A DNA stretch of 21,575 bases, taken from positions 1-21,575 of the forward strand of contig JBEKCQ010000052.1 in assembly GCA_050014795.1 (NCBI GenBank), given 5' to 3'. Positions within the stretch are counted from its first letter, which is position 1. Each line of letters opens with the position of its first letter. The notes below the pieces were generated by a model. That model had not been told where the DNA came from and searched no databases. It was given only the letters and a program-made list of their open reading frames with translations. A program made the translations under genes and the position numbers. Origin of the DNA: JALHUF01 sp050014795. GTDB lineage: Bacteria > Acidobacteriota > Terriglobia > UBA7540. Shown one piece after another: positions 14,148-21,568 of the stretch.

Positions 14148-14312
14148 CTAACAAACCTGAACGACATGCAATTCCTGAAAGTTCGGGGTAAACCTTGGGG
14201 CGAGCACGGCCCTTAGATGATACCCGCACTCGCCGTTGTCCCCGGCGGCGACGGTGGCACATCGCTCGACCAACGGGCCTCGGAGCGCCGCCCAGTCCGG
14301 GGTCTGCTCCAT
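14148..14312 (-). CDS. Doubtful 54-residue ORF upstream of the decarboxylase
   Basis: An ATG at 14312 opens a frame MEQTPDWAALRGPLVERC... ending in FQELHVVQVC, with protein-like composition, ending 26 bases before the decarboxylase start. Only a weak GGA precedes the ATG. It could be a small co-transcribed protein or chance; no family is recognised. Confidence 0.25.
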   Translation of the reverse strand: MEQTPDWAALRGPLVERCATVAAGDNGECGYHLRAVLAPRFTPNFQELHVVQVC

Positions 14313-14327
14313 CTTATCCGGATGGAG

Positions 14328-14370
14328 GCCACGGTCAGAAAAAAAACCGACCGTGGCTACCCGCCCACGG
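14328..14370. repeat. Overlapping inverted repeats upstream of the DUF6982-like gene
   Basis: GCCACGGTC (14328-14336) pairs with GACCGTGGC (14349-14357) around an A-rich 12-base loop, while CCGTGG (14351-14356) can instead pair with CCACGG (14365-14370). The two pairings exclude each other. They end just before the -10 at 14375, so as DNA they could be operators. Confidence 0.35.
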
Positions 14371-14374
14371 CACG

Positions 14375-14383
14375 TGGTATAAT
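14375..14383 (+). promoter_or_regulatory. Extended -10 promoter of the DUF6982-like gene
   Basis: TGGTATAAT is a perfect extended -10 (TGnTATAAT). The -35 region (TGGCTA, 14354-14359) is poor, as is usual for this promoter class. Transcription would begin near 14390, about 33 nt before the ATG at 14423. Confidence 0.6.
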
Positions 14384-14422
14384 CTCTGGAAGTTAACACA
14401 CCGTGATGATGAGGACAACTTT

Positions 14423-14845
14423 ATGGGAACGCCTGTGAGAAGTCTGGAACAACTGACCAAGGTGGTGGTCGCCTTCCTCGATAGGCGGCGCCAGAGGGGT
14501 TTCACGTACGATTTTTCCGCGATGCGGGACTCGCTGAATCTTCTTCCGGCGGAAGATCCGTTGCAAGGGCAAGGAACCAAGGTGGACCTGAAAGGCGTCA
14601 AGGCGCTTTTCTTTGTGAGGGATTTCGTCGGCAACAAAGACGCCCAAGATTCCCCGGACTTGGATTCGCCGGCGCACGGTCGAAAGATCGAAGTGAGTTT
14701 CAGCGACGGAGAAAAGTTGGTGGGGAAAACAGAGGGATACAACCCGCAGAAACTCGGCTTCTTCGTGTTTCCCGCGGATCCCAAGAGCAATAACCTGCGC
14801 ATCTTCGTCATCACCAAGAATGCCCGCTTCATTAGATTTCTTTGA
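14423..14845 (+). CDS. Small DUF6982-like protein
   Basis: 140 residues from the ATG at 14423, which has GAGGA 7 bases upstream and a strong promoter 40 bases upstream. The longer frame from 14195 would cross that promoter and is rejected. The N-terminal half is charged and helical (LEQLTKVVVAFLDRRRQRGF). The C-terminal half, KALFFVRDFVGNKD, then GRKIEVSFSDGEKLVGKTEGY, GFFVFPADPKSNNLRIFVI and ending RFIRFL, matches from memory the DUF6982 beta-rich module frequent in Acidobacteriota and Myxococcota, where it is often joined to signalling domains. Its role is unknown. It has no signal peptide, so is probably cytoplasmic. Confidence 0.75.
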   Translation: MGTPVRSLEQLTKVVVAFLDRRRQRGFTYDFSAMRDSLNLLPAEDPLQGQGTKVDLKGVKALFFVRDFVGNKDAQDSPDLDSPAHGRKIEVSFSDGEKLVGKTEGYNPQKLGFFVFPADPKSNNLRIFVITKNARFIRFL

Positions 14846-14961
14846 GGCGTTTCTGTTTTGTGTGACTCGGGGAAGAACCTTGATCCACTTACTGGACAGG
14901 GGCGAGCAGAGATGTGCCGAAAGTCCCCACCCAGCAAGACCCGCAGGGCCGAAAGATGTTA

Positions 14962-14983
14962 GCCCAGGGCGTAAGCCCTGGGC
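14962..14983. repeat. REP-like perfect hairpin
   Basis: GCCCAGGGC, GTAA, GCCCTGGGC: a 9-bp perfect stem with a 4-base loop, downstream of the DUF6982-like gene. The motif resembles palindromic elements common between acidobacterial genes. It is the first of several palindromes in a spacer (14846-15529) where no credible gene was found. Confidence 0.55.
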
Positions 14984-14984
14984 C

Positions 14985-15114
14985 CTGTAGCGCCGCTCGG
15001 CACCTGCCCTGACGCAGGAGGGGAGCGGCCGGGAGGGGAGAGCCCTCTGAACTCTCGCGCGAGCGCGGAGTGCTCCCCTACATCCAATCGCCCGTCGCCT
15101 GACGGGCGCTACAG
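14985..15114. repeat. Composite palindromic spacer element bounded by 10-base inverted repeats
   Basis: CTGTAGCGCC (14985-14994) and GGCGCTACAG (15105-15114) are perfect inverted repeats. Between them lie CTCGCGCGAG (self-complementary, near 15055) and CGCCCGTC/GACGGGCG with a 4-base loop (15089-15108). It could be a MITE- or REP-type element; no target-site duplication was evident. Confidence 0.4.
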
Positions 15115-15188
15115 CGCCTCCCCCATCCCACTCTGCGGGACCGTGGGCCATCCGTCGGCTGACAAACGCCTCTGCCGGCGCCTCCGCG

Positions 15189-15206
15189 CATCGCACACAT
15201 CGCACA
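15189..15206. repeat. Short perfect tandem repeat
   Basis: CATCGCACA occurs twice head to tail. It is part of the non-coding spacer between the DUF6982-like gene and ubiD; 15207-15490 shows only a weak hairpin (GTTTGC/GCAAAC, 15409-15431). Confidence 0.4.
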
Positions 15207-15490
15207 CCGCGCGATGTATGCGTCACCCGCGGCTCCTTACAGGAAGTTGGCGCGAGAGTTGACGCTTCCCTGGCCCACAATCAAGGAAGCGGGGGGCCCT
15301 GCGGCTTGTTTGTTGAACCCCATCCTGCAAGGTAACGCCGCGCCAAAGTGGGACCCGGTTGCCTGGAAATGGAAATGACGAACAGGCCCCTACTTACGGT
15401 TCCCGTCTGTTTGCCGCTGGTTAGCGCAAACCCTGGGGGTCCGTGGTTCGCAACGCTTTGGCACGTAGACCGGAGAAGTTCTGCGCCATC

Positions 15491-15532
15491 CTGCGTGACT
15501 TCTGGCTTCTGACTCGTGACTCCTGTCTCCTA
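15491..15532. repeat. 7-base-period array overlapping the ubiD stop codon
   Basis: Units CTGCGTG, ACTTCTG, GCTTCTG, ACTCGTG, ACTCCTG, TCTCCTA run directly into the ubiD stop (15530-15532). The unit is close to those at 17141-17175 and 5525-5573. Confidence 0.5.
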
Positions 15533-16999
15533 CCTCAATCCCAGGTTCGGCCACAGGGCATCGATCTTCTTCTTCACTTCCGCGTCCATCTTAATCTCAT
15601 CCGGCCAGGGGCGGGTGAAGCCTTCGGAGGGCCATTTGCGCGTGGCATCGACGCCCATCTTGGAGCCGAAGTTGGGCAGGCGCGAGGCGTGTTCGAGTTG
15701 GTCCACGGGCCCCAGCACAAACTCGATGTCACGCTCCGGGTCGATGTGGGTGAATGCTTTCCAGGTGACTTCGCGCGGGTTGTGGACGTCCACGTCCTCG
15801 TCCACCACCACGATGCACTTGGTGAACAGGGTACCGGGCAGACCCCAGAGAGCGTGCATCACCCGGCGCGCCTGGCCGGGATAGCTCTTGCGGAGGGAGA
15901 CGATCATCAGGTTGTGGAAGATGCCCTCGACAGGCATGTGCATGTCCACGATTTCCGGAAACTGCTTGCGGATCAGGGGCAGGAAAATGCGCTCGATGGC
16001 GTAGCCCATCCAGTAGTCTTCCATGGGCGGCGGGCCGACGATGGTCGAGATGTAGATGGGGTCTCTGCGGCGTGTGATGCAGGTCAGGTGGAAGGCTGGG
16101 AACATGTCCTCGAGCGAGTAATAGCCCGTGTGGTCGCCGAACGGACCTTCGATGCGAATATCGTCGAGGTCCGCGTAACCTTCCAGAACGATTTCGGCGT
16201 TGGCGGGCACTTCCAGGTCCACTGTCTCGCACTTCACCAGTTCCACGGGCTCCCTGCGCAGGAATCCAGCAAAGATGAATTCGTCCACGTCTTCCGGCAA
16301 GGGCAAGACGCCCGCCAGCATCGTGGCGGGGTCCGCGCCAATGGCCACAGCCACGTCCATCCGCCGCCCTTTGCCTTGTCGCTCGAGCCAGCGGAAATGC
16401 TCGGCGCCGCCCTTGTGGATTTGCCAGTGCATGCCCGTAGTGCGTTCGTCATAGACCTGCAGGCGGTAGCAGCCGACGTTGCGCCGGCCGGTCTTGGGGC
16501 TGCGCGTGATGACCATGGGAAAGGTGATGAAGCGGCCACCATCCTGCGGCCAGCACTTCATGATGGGCAGACGCGCGAGGGACGAACTATCCCTCTCGAT
16601 CACCTCTTTGACCGGCCCGCCCTTCACCACTTTTGGGAAGAACGAGCCAAGCTCGGAAATCACGGGCAGCAGCTTGACCTTGTCGAAGAATCCCTCCGGC
16701 GGTTTCAGGTCCAGCAGGGCTTCGATGCGCCGCGCCACGGCCTCGAGCGACTCGACCTCCAGTGCCAGCTCCATGCGGCGCTTCGAGCCCAGAGCGTTGA
16801 TGAGCAGCGGCATGGAATACTGGACGCCGTCTTTTGCTGACCGCGGCTTCTCAAAGAGCAAAGCCGGGCCGCCGGCTTTCGAGACTCGGTCGGTGATCTC
16901 GGTCATTTCCAGGTCCACATCCACTTCGACCGGGATTCGCTTCAACTCGCGCTCGCGTTCCAGGCGTCCAACGAACTCGCGCAGATCCTTGTAAGCCAC
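15530..16999 (-). CDS. ubiD: UbiD-family prenyl-FMN-dependent decarboxylase
   Basis: 489 residues, almost the length of E. coli UbiD (497). Conserved blocks include NVGCYRLQV (174-182), HKGGAEHF, VLEGYADLDDIRIEGPFGDHTGYY (271-294), KQFPEIVDMHMPVEGI and the C-terminal GSKMGVDATRKWP. Arg178, Glu284 and Asp289 fit the catalytic R-E-E/D set that works with prenylated FMN and a metal. The family removes the carboxylate from 4-hydroxy-3-polyprenylbenzoate in ubiquinone synthesis, or from related menaquinone/futalosine or aromatic acids; in an acidobacterium a menaquinone-pathway role is as likely as ubiquinone. The start is a GTG at 16999, with GAGGGA upstream. The UbiX prenyltransferase that makes the cofactor is not in the window. 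It stands alone. Confidence 0.93.
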   Translation of the reverse strand: MAYKDLREFVGRLERERELKRIPVEVDVDLEMTEITDRVSKAGGPALLFEKPRSAKDGVQYSMPLLINALGSKRRMELALEVESLEAVARRIEALLDLKPPEGFFDKVKLLPVISELGSFFPKVVKGGPVKEVIERDSSSLARLPIMKCWPQDGGRFITFPMVITRSPKTGRRNVGCYRLQVYDERTTGMHWQIHKGGAEHFRWLERQGKGRRMDVAVAIGADPATMLAGVLPLPEDVDEFIFAGFLRREPVELVKCETVDLEVPANAEIVLEGYADLDDIRIEGPFGDHTGYYSLEDMFPAFHLTCITRRRDPIYISTIVGPPPMEDYWMGYAIERIFLPLIRKQFPEIVDMHMPVEGIFHNLMIVSLRKSYPGQARRVMHALWGLPGTLFTKCIVVVDEDVDVHNPREVTWKAFTHIDPERDIEFVLGPVDQLEHASRLPNFGSKMGVDATRKWPSEGFTRPWPDEIKMDAEVKKKIDALWPNLGLR

Positions 17000-17013
17000 G
17001 GGATTCCCTCGTC

Positions 17014-17069
17014 ACAAAGATAAAAGATAGTCGGCAGCCGTCAGCTTTCAGCGATCAGCCTTCAGCGGA
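17014..17069. repeat. 7-base-period array upstream of ubiD
   Basis: Units ACAAAGA, TAAAAGA, TAGTCGG, CAGCCGT, CAGCTTT, CAGCGAT, CAGCCTT, CAGCGGA. It begins 15 bases before the ubiD start, so the ubiD promoter and leader must lie in or across it. Confidence 0.55.
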
Positions 17070-17140
17070 AGCAGCAGGCCCGTTTGCCCACGTGAAGGGA
17101 GAGCAACTACGGGGATTTCTCGAGCTCTTCGTTCCTGCTA

Positions 17141-17175
17141 ACAACTGACAACTGACTCCTGACAACTGAACAGGA
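17141..17175. repeat. Second 7-base-period array in the ubiD/VWFA spacer
   Basis: Units ACAACTG, ACAACTG, ACTCCTG, ACAACTG, AACAGGA: the best-conserved array in the window, with three identical units. Confidence 0.6.
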
Positions 17176-17228
17176 AGCATTGCAGATTGCACAAGGCAAA
17201 TCAAGACACCGGCAAGGGTCCAGTCACC

Positions 17229-17257
17229 TTGACAAGCCCGGAGGTGGGCGGGATACT
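17229..17257 (+). promoter_or_regulatory. Sigma70-like promoter of the VWFA-related operon
   Basis: A perfect TTGACA (17229-17234), a 17-base spacer, then GATACT (17252-17257, four of six). The transcript would begin near 17264, downstream of the frame's first possible start (TTG 17187), so a later start is used. Confidence 0.55.
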
Positions 17258-17372
17258 ACCAGGGCAGAGCTCAAGCAGCGCCGATCGGTCTGAGAATCCG
17301 TTTGAAGGGGGTCTGGCCGCGAGATTCTTCCAATTACCAACCTCGTCATCTGAACCCGGTATCCCAACCCGT

Positions 17373-19151
17373 GTGGCGCGCACAGGGGCCGCGAGGGCCG
17401 TTAGCGTCTCCGCCCTGGCCGCGTGCCTGCTCTGCCTCTTGGGCAGCCCTCCCAGCGCAACAGGTCAAGAGGTCGCATCTACGGAACTCACCACGCGCGA
17501 GACTGATCCCACGTTCAAACTGCAGGTCCAGCGCAACCTTGTCCTAGTGCGCGTGGTGGTGCGTGATTCGAAGGGGCGGACGGTCGGCAACCTGCAGAAG
17601 GAAAACTTCCGGGTGTCTGACAGTGGCAAGCCCCAGACAATCAGCCACTTCTCGGTCGAGGTTCCTTCCTCCAAGGTTCGTGACCTGCAAGCCCCCGAGG
17701 AGGAAGAGGCAGGGCCCGAGGCGCTCTCGGAAACCGTGCTGGCCACCTCGACTCCCGAGCGTTACGCGGCCTTGTTCTTTGACGACATCCACATGAAGTT
17801 TGAGGACGTAGCCCGGACTCGCGAGGCAACCGAGCGCTACTTGGCCGCCTCCCTGCAGCCGGGAGACCGTGTGGGCATCTTCACCTCGTCGGGCCAGCAC
17901 GTGCTCGACTTTACCAATGACCGCGCCAAGCTGCACGAAGTACTTCTGCGGCTCCTGCCTCGGCCGATTACCATCAGGCGCGAGAACGCCTGCCCGGATA
18001 TATCCGATTATCAGGCGTACCTGATTGTGCACCAGCGGGATCCAACGGCTCTGGCGATCGCTTCACAAGAGGCATACGTCTGTTTCTTCGAAGGCCGAGA
18101 CGCGCAGGGAGAAGCGGAGGCGCGTGCCTCGGCACAGCAGATGGCCGAGTCGGAGGCCATGACCATGCTGAACGCCTTCCAGACGGAGACTGAGGTGGCT
18201 CTCCGCAGCCTGGAGCAGTTGGTGCGCCGGATGGCCACCTTGCCGGGCCAGAGAAGTATTGTCATGGTCTCCCCCGGGTTCATCATGGTCACCGCCGAAG
18301 CGCGCGTGGACGGGATTATAGAGCGGGCGTTGCGTTCGAACGTGATCATCAACACGCTCGATTCCAAGGGATTGTATGCCCGCGTCCCCCTCGGTGACAT
18401 CAGCCAGGGCCGCGTCCAGGTGGGAAGCCGGCCTGACCTGATGGGACATAAAGACCAACTCGCCATCCAGGAAATCGAGTTAGGGGCCGATGTCCTCAAC
18501 AGCCTGGCGAATGACACAGGGGGCGTGTTCTTTCATAACAGCAACGACCTGGACGATGGTTTCCGAAAGGTTGGGTCGCTCCCCGAGGTCTATTATACTC
18601 TGGGCTTTTCGCCGCAGAACCTGAAGTACGACGGCCGCTTCCACAAGCTGAAGGTCAGCCTGGATACCCACGAGCGATATGCGGTGCAGGCCCGCAATGG
18701 CTACTACGCGCCTCGGAAACCCACCGACCCTGCAGCCCAGGCCAAAGAAGAAGTGGAACAGGCCGTCTTCTCTCACGACGAATTGGCTGAGCTTCCCGTC
18801 GAAGTCCACACCCAGTTTTTCAAACTCAACGAAGTTGACGCTCGGCTCTCGGTCGTGACCCGACTGGACCTGCGGTTTGTGCACTTCCGCAAGGAGAACG
18901 GGCGAAACCTGGACAGCGTGACCTTCATCACCGCCCTCTTTGACCGCGACGGGAAGTACGTGACGGGCAGAGAGAAGACCCTCCAGTTCCGTTTGCTGGA
19001 CGGGAGCCTGGAGAAACTGTCTCAGTCGGGCGTCACCGCGAAAACCAGCTTCGACGTGAAGCCAGGCACTTACCTGATCCGTCAGGTGGTTCGAGATTCC
19101 GAGGGCGCGCAGCTTTCGGCGCTGAACCGCACCGTGGAAATACCATTCTAG
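17373..19151 (+). CDS. VWFA-related Acidobacterial domain protein (first of pair)
   Basis: About 592 residues from a GTG at 17373. This start gives a normal signal peptide (VARTGAARAV, then SALAACLLCLLGSPPSATG, cut before QEV); the frame stays open back to TTG 17187 (654 residues), but the promoter at 17229-17257 argues against it. No clear Shine-Dalgarno is seen, so the start is the weak point. The mature part has the TIGR03436-type layout: an N-terminal beta module (NLVLVRVVVRDSKGRTVGNL, ENFRVSDSGKPQTISHF), a von Willebrand A-like domain (RYAALFFDDIHMKFED; LEQLVRRMATLPGQRSIVMVSPGF) and a C-terminal beta domain (VYYTLGFSPQN, VQARNGYYAP). The metal site DxSxS is replaced by FFDDIHM (137-141), so binding may be lost. 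The role is unknown, exported. It is probably co-transcribed with the next gene, 11 bases downstream. Confidence 0.85.
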   Translation: MARTGAARAVSVSALAACLLCLLGSPPSATGQEVASTELTTRETDPTFKLQVQRNLVLVRVVVRDSKGRTVGNLQKENFRVSDSGKPQTISHFSVEVPSSKVRDLQAPEEEEAGPEALSETVLATSTPERYAALFFDDIHMKFEDVARTREATERYLAASLQPGDRVGIFTSSGQHVLDFTNDRAKLHEVLLRLLPRPITIRRENACPDISDYQAYLIVHQRDPTALAIASQEAYVCFFEGRDAQGEAEARASAQQMAESEAMTMLNAFQTETEVALRSLEQLVRRMATLPGQRSIVMVSPGFIMVTAEARVDGIIERALRSNVIINTLDSKGLYARVPLGDISQGRVQVGSRPDLMGHKDQLAIQEIELGADVLNSLANDTGGVFFHNSNDLDDGFRKVGSLPEVYYTLGFSPQNLKYDGRFHKLKVSLDTHERYAVQARNGYYAPRKPTDPAAQAKEEVEQAVFSHDELAELPVEVHTQFFKLNEVDARLSVVTRLDLRFVHFRKENGRNLDSVTFITALFDRDGKYVTGREKTLQFRLLDGSLEKLSQSGVTAKTSFDVKPGTYLIRQVVRDSEGAQLSALNRTVEIPF

Positions 19152-19162
19152 GAAGGTGGATT

Positions 19163-21568
19163 ATGAGTTCTCGTCGGCCTCTGCTTTCTCTGCTCTTTTT
19201 CCTCCTCATTTTCTGCTGGCTCGGACGGAGTCTCGCCCAGGCTCCGGCTGCTCCTGGGAGCGGCCCGCAGAGCGGCAACCAGGCGCCGGTGACCGCGCCG
19301 GGCGTCATACGAGCGGAAGTCAACCTGGTGCTGGTGGATGTGGTCGCCACGGACAAGAAGGGAAACTACCTCTCCGACCTGCAGGCGAACGAGTTCCGCG
19401 TGTTCGAGGACGACAAGGAGCAGCCCGTCACCAGCTTCTCACGCATGACGGAGGCCGAGGCCGCCCAAGGCCCAGCGCAACCCCGCTACATTGTGTTGTT
19501 TTTCGACAATTCGACCATGGCCCCCACCGATCAAACTCGGGCCCGCCAAGCCGCCGCGCAGTTCGTCGAGAAGAGCGCTTCGCGCGATCGTTTGATGGCC
19601 GTGGTGGATTTTAGCGGCGCGTTCCGCATCACGCAGAACTTCACCGCGAACGCCGACATCTTGAAGCGCGCCGTCGGGAGCATCAAATACGCCTCGATGC
19701 AGCCCAACGAGCCCGGGCAAAATGCCCAAGTTGCCTCCCTGGGCGCGCCCTCGATGCTCCAGGTGCGGTCCGACTTCGCGGCCCGCAGCGTGCTGCTGGC
19801 CATCCGCAACGTGGCCAAAACACTCCGCGACGTGCCCGGACGCAAGACGCTGATTCTGTTTTCCGGCGGATTCCCGCTGACTCCAGAACGAGAGTCGGAA
19901 CTGTCCGCCACGATCGACGCGGCTAATAAGGCTAACGTGGCGATCTATCCGATCGACGTGCGCGGTCTCCAGGGCCTCGGCCCCAGCACTGCACCTGACG
20001 CGACGGAGCCGGGCCGGCAGCCCATCTTCCAGGGAATGCCGCCGGGTGCCCAACTCGATGAGTCGCCATTCCCGCACCAGACTGGTCTGTGGGCTCTGCA
20101 ACTCGGGGGGCTGATGCTGCCGACACGCTTGGCCCAGCGGCCCACGCCGGGTGGCGGGGGCGGCGGTGGAGGAGGTACAGGTGGAGGGGGCGGAGGGACC
20201 GGAGGCGGTGGAGGTAGAACGGGAGGCGGGGGCACTCCGTCAACGGGCGGCGGCACCGGAGGCGGCAGCACCGGTGGCGGCCGGACTCCCGGGGGAACAA
20301 CACCCGGCACGGGTACGACGACAGGCGGTTCGCGCGGAGGCGGGACCACCGCGCGGCCTCAGCCGGGCGATTACGGATACGGCCGGCAGGGCCCCGAATC
20401 CTACCCCCGGCGAGAGATCATTCCGCCTCTACTCGAAAGCATCAGCTCTAACCAGCAGGTGCTTCAGGCGCTGGCTACGGGTACCGGCGGCTTCACGATC
20501 TTCAACACCAACGATTTCGTCGAGGGCCTCAACCGGATCGCCAAAGAACTCAACGAGTACTACATCCTGGGCTATACCCCGCCCAGTCAGACCCACGACG
20601 GCAGCTACCACAGGATCAATGTGAAGGTGGAACGCAAGGGCGCGAAAATCCGCTTCCGCAACGGCTACTACGATATGAAGGGGCCCGACATCCTCGCCGG
20701 AAAACCTGAAGGAAAGACGCTCGAAGAACAGGTGGCCAGCGCGCAGCCGGGCGACATCCCGGTCTCGCTCAACACGCCGTATTTCTACACGGGCGCCAAC
20801 GTGGCGCGCGTCAACCTGGCGATGGAGGTCCCCGCCCAAAGCCTGGCCTTCGAGAAAGAGAAGGGCAAGTTCCACTCCGTCGTGAACGTGCTGGGTATTG
20901 CCTACCGCGAGGACGGCTCGGTGGCGGCGCGCTTCAGCGATGCGGTCAAACTGGACATGGAGAAGGGAGACCTGAAGGAGTTCTCCAAGGGGCCCTTCAC
21001 GTATCAGAACACCTTCAACATCGTGCCCGGGAAGTACAAGCTGAAAGTCGTGCTCGGCGCCGGAGGGCAGAGATTCGGAAAGTACGAGAAAGCCCTGCAT
21101 ATCGAACCCTTTGACGGCAAGCAGTTCCATTTGAGCGGTATAGCCCTCAGCAGCCGGATGCAGCCGGTGTCCCAACTCGCTGCCAATCTGGACGCGGCGC
21201 TGCTCGAGGAGCGCACGCCCCTAGTGGTGAAGGGCCTGGAGTTGTCTCCTTCCCCGAACAGCCGCTTCAAGCGGGACGGGAAGCTCGGCTTCTACGTCGA
21301 GGTTTACGAGCCCTTGCTGGTCGGCAGCAACCCGCCGCGCGTCGGGATCATCTTCGAGGTCTTCGACGTCAAGACGAACCAGCGGGTTTTCACGTCCAAC
21401 ACCGTCCCGCTCGACAGTTACATGCAGGCGGGCAACCCGGTGATCCCCGTGGGGGCGTACGTCCCGGTGGACCAACTCCAGGCTGGACAGTACAGGCTTG
21501 ATGTGAAGGCGCTCGACGGCGTCGGAAAGTCTTCCCCGGTGCACAGCGCCGACTTTACGCTGGAATGA
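19163..21568 (+). CDS. VWFA-related Acidobacterial domain protein with glycine-rich insert (second of pair)
   Basis: 801 residues. The start ATG at 19163 has GGAAGGTGG just upstream, lying directly against the stop of the first gene, which indicates an operon. A signal peptide is clear (MSSRRPLLSLLFFLLIFCWL, cut near SLAQA). It is a paralogue of its neighbour: NLVLVDVVATDKKGNYLSDL and EFRVFEDDKEQPVTSF align with the same block there, as do EYYILGYTPPSQTHDGSYH and IRFRNGYYDM. Here the A-domain metal motif is better kept (FFDNSTM, Asp115 and Ser117). Residues of about 327-398 are a glycine/threonine-rich low-complexity linker inside the A-like region, absent from the first protein. About 200 extra C-terminal residues form a beta-rich region. 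Function is unknown; the family is lineage-specific, exported, and possibly used in adhesion or envelope assembly. Confidence 0.93.
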   Translation: MSSRRPLLSLLFFLLIFCWLGRSLAQAPAAPGSGPQSGNQAPVTAPGVIRAEVNLVLVDVVATDKKGNYLSDLQANEFRVFEDDKEQPVTSFSRMTEAEAAQGPAQPRYIVLFFDNSTMAPTDQTRARQAAAQFVEKSASRDRLMAVVDFSGAFRITQNFTANADILKRAVGSIKYASMQPNEPGQNAQVASLGAPSMLQVRSDFAARSVLLAIRNVAKTLRDVPGRKTLILFSGGFPLTPERESELSATIDAANKANVAIYPIDVRGLQGLGPSTAPDATEPGRQPIFQGMPPGAQLDESPFPHQTGLWALQLGGLMLPTRLAQRPTPGGGGGGGGGTGGGGGGTGGGGGRTGGGGTPSTGGGTGGGSTGGGRTPGGTTPGTGTTTGGSRGGGTTARPQPGDYGYGRQGPESYPRREIIPPLLESISSNQQVLQALATGTGGFTIFNTNDFVEGLNRIAKELNEYYILGYTPPSQTHDGSYHRINVKVERKGAKIRFRNGYYDMKGPDILAGKPEGKTLEEQVASAQPGDIPVSLNTPYFYTGANVARVNLAMEVPAQSLAFEKEKGKFHSVVNVLGIAYREDGSVAARFSDAVKLDMEKGDLKEFSKGPFTYQNTFNIVPGKYKLKVVLGAGGQRFGKYEKALHIEPFDGKQFHLSGIALSSRMQPVSQLAANLDAALLEERTPLVVKGLELSPSPNSRFKRDGKLGFYVEVYEPLLVGSNPPRVGIIFEVFDVKTNQRVFTSNTVPLDSYMQAGNPVIPVGAYVPVDQLQAGQYRLDVKALDGVGKSSPVHSADFTLE
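20142..20356 (+). repeat. Low-complexity glycine-rich coding repeat
   Basis: Runs of GGN codons, broken by Thr, Ser, Pro and Arg, encode roughly 70 residues of flexible linker in the second VWFA-related protein. On the reverse strand the same DNA gives a spurious proline-rich frame. Confidence 0.8.

Noticed and set aside
14393..15280. 295-residue minus-strand frame over the DUF6982-like gene and its downstream spacer
   Set aside because: It is antisense to a well-supported gene with its own promoter and Shine-Dalgarno, and runs through REP-like palindromes; composition is not protein-like.
15405..15460. tRNA-like stretch (GGTTAGCGC, GTGGTTCGCAAC)
   Set aside because: No acceptor stem or anticodon arm can be paired around it; only a short GTTTGC/GCAAAC hairpin is real.
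15443..16840. 465-residue frame antisense to ubiD
   Set aside because: Shadow of a strongly conserved gene; rich in His/Asp/Gln with no recognisable domain.
17187..17372. Longer N-terminus for the first VWFA-related protein (TTG 17187)
   Set aside because: It would put 62 residues before the signal peptide and overlaps a TTGACA-17-GATACT promoter.
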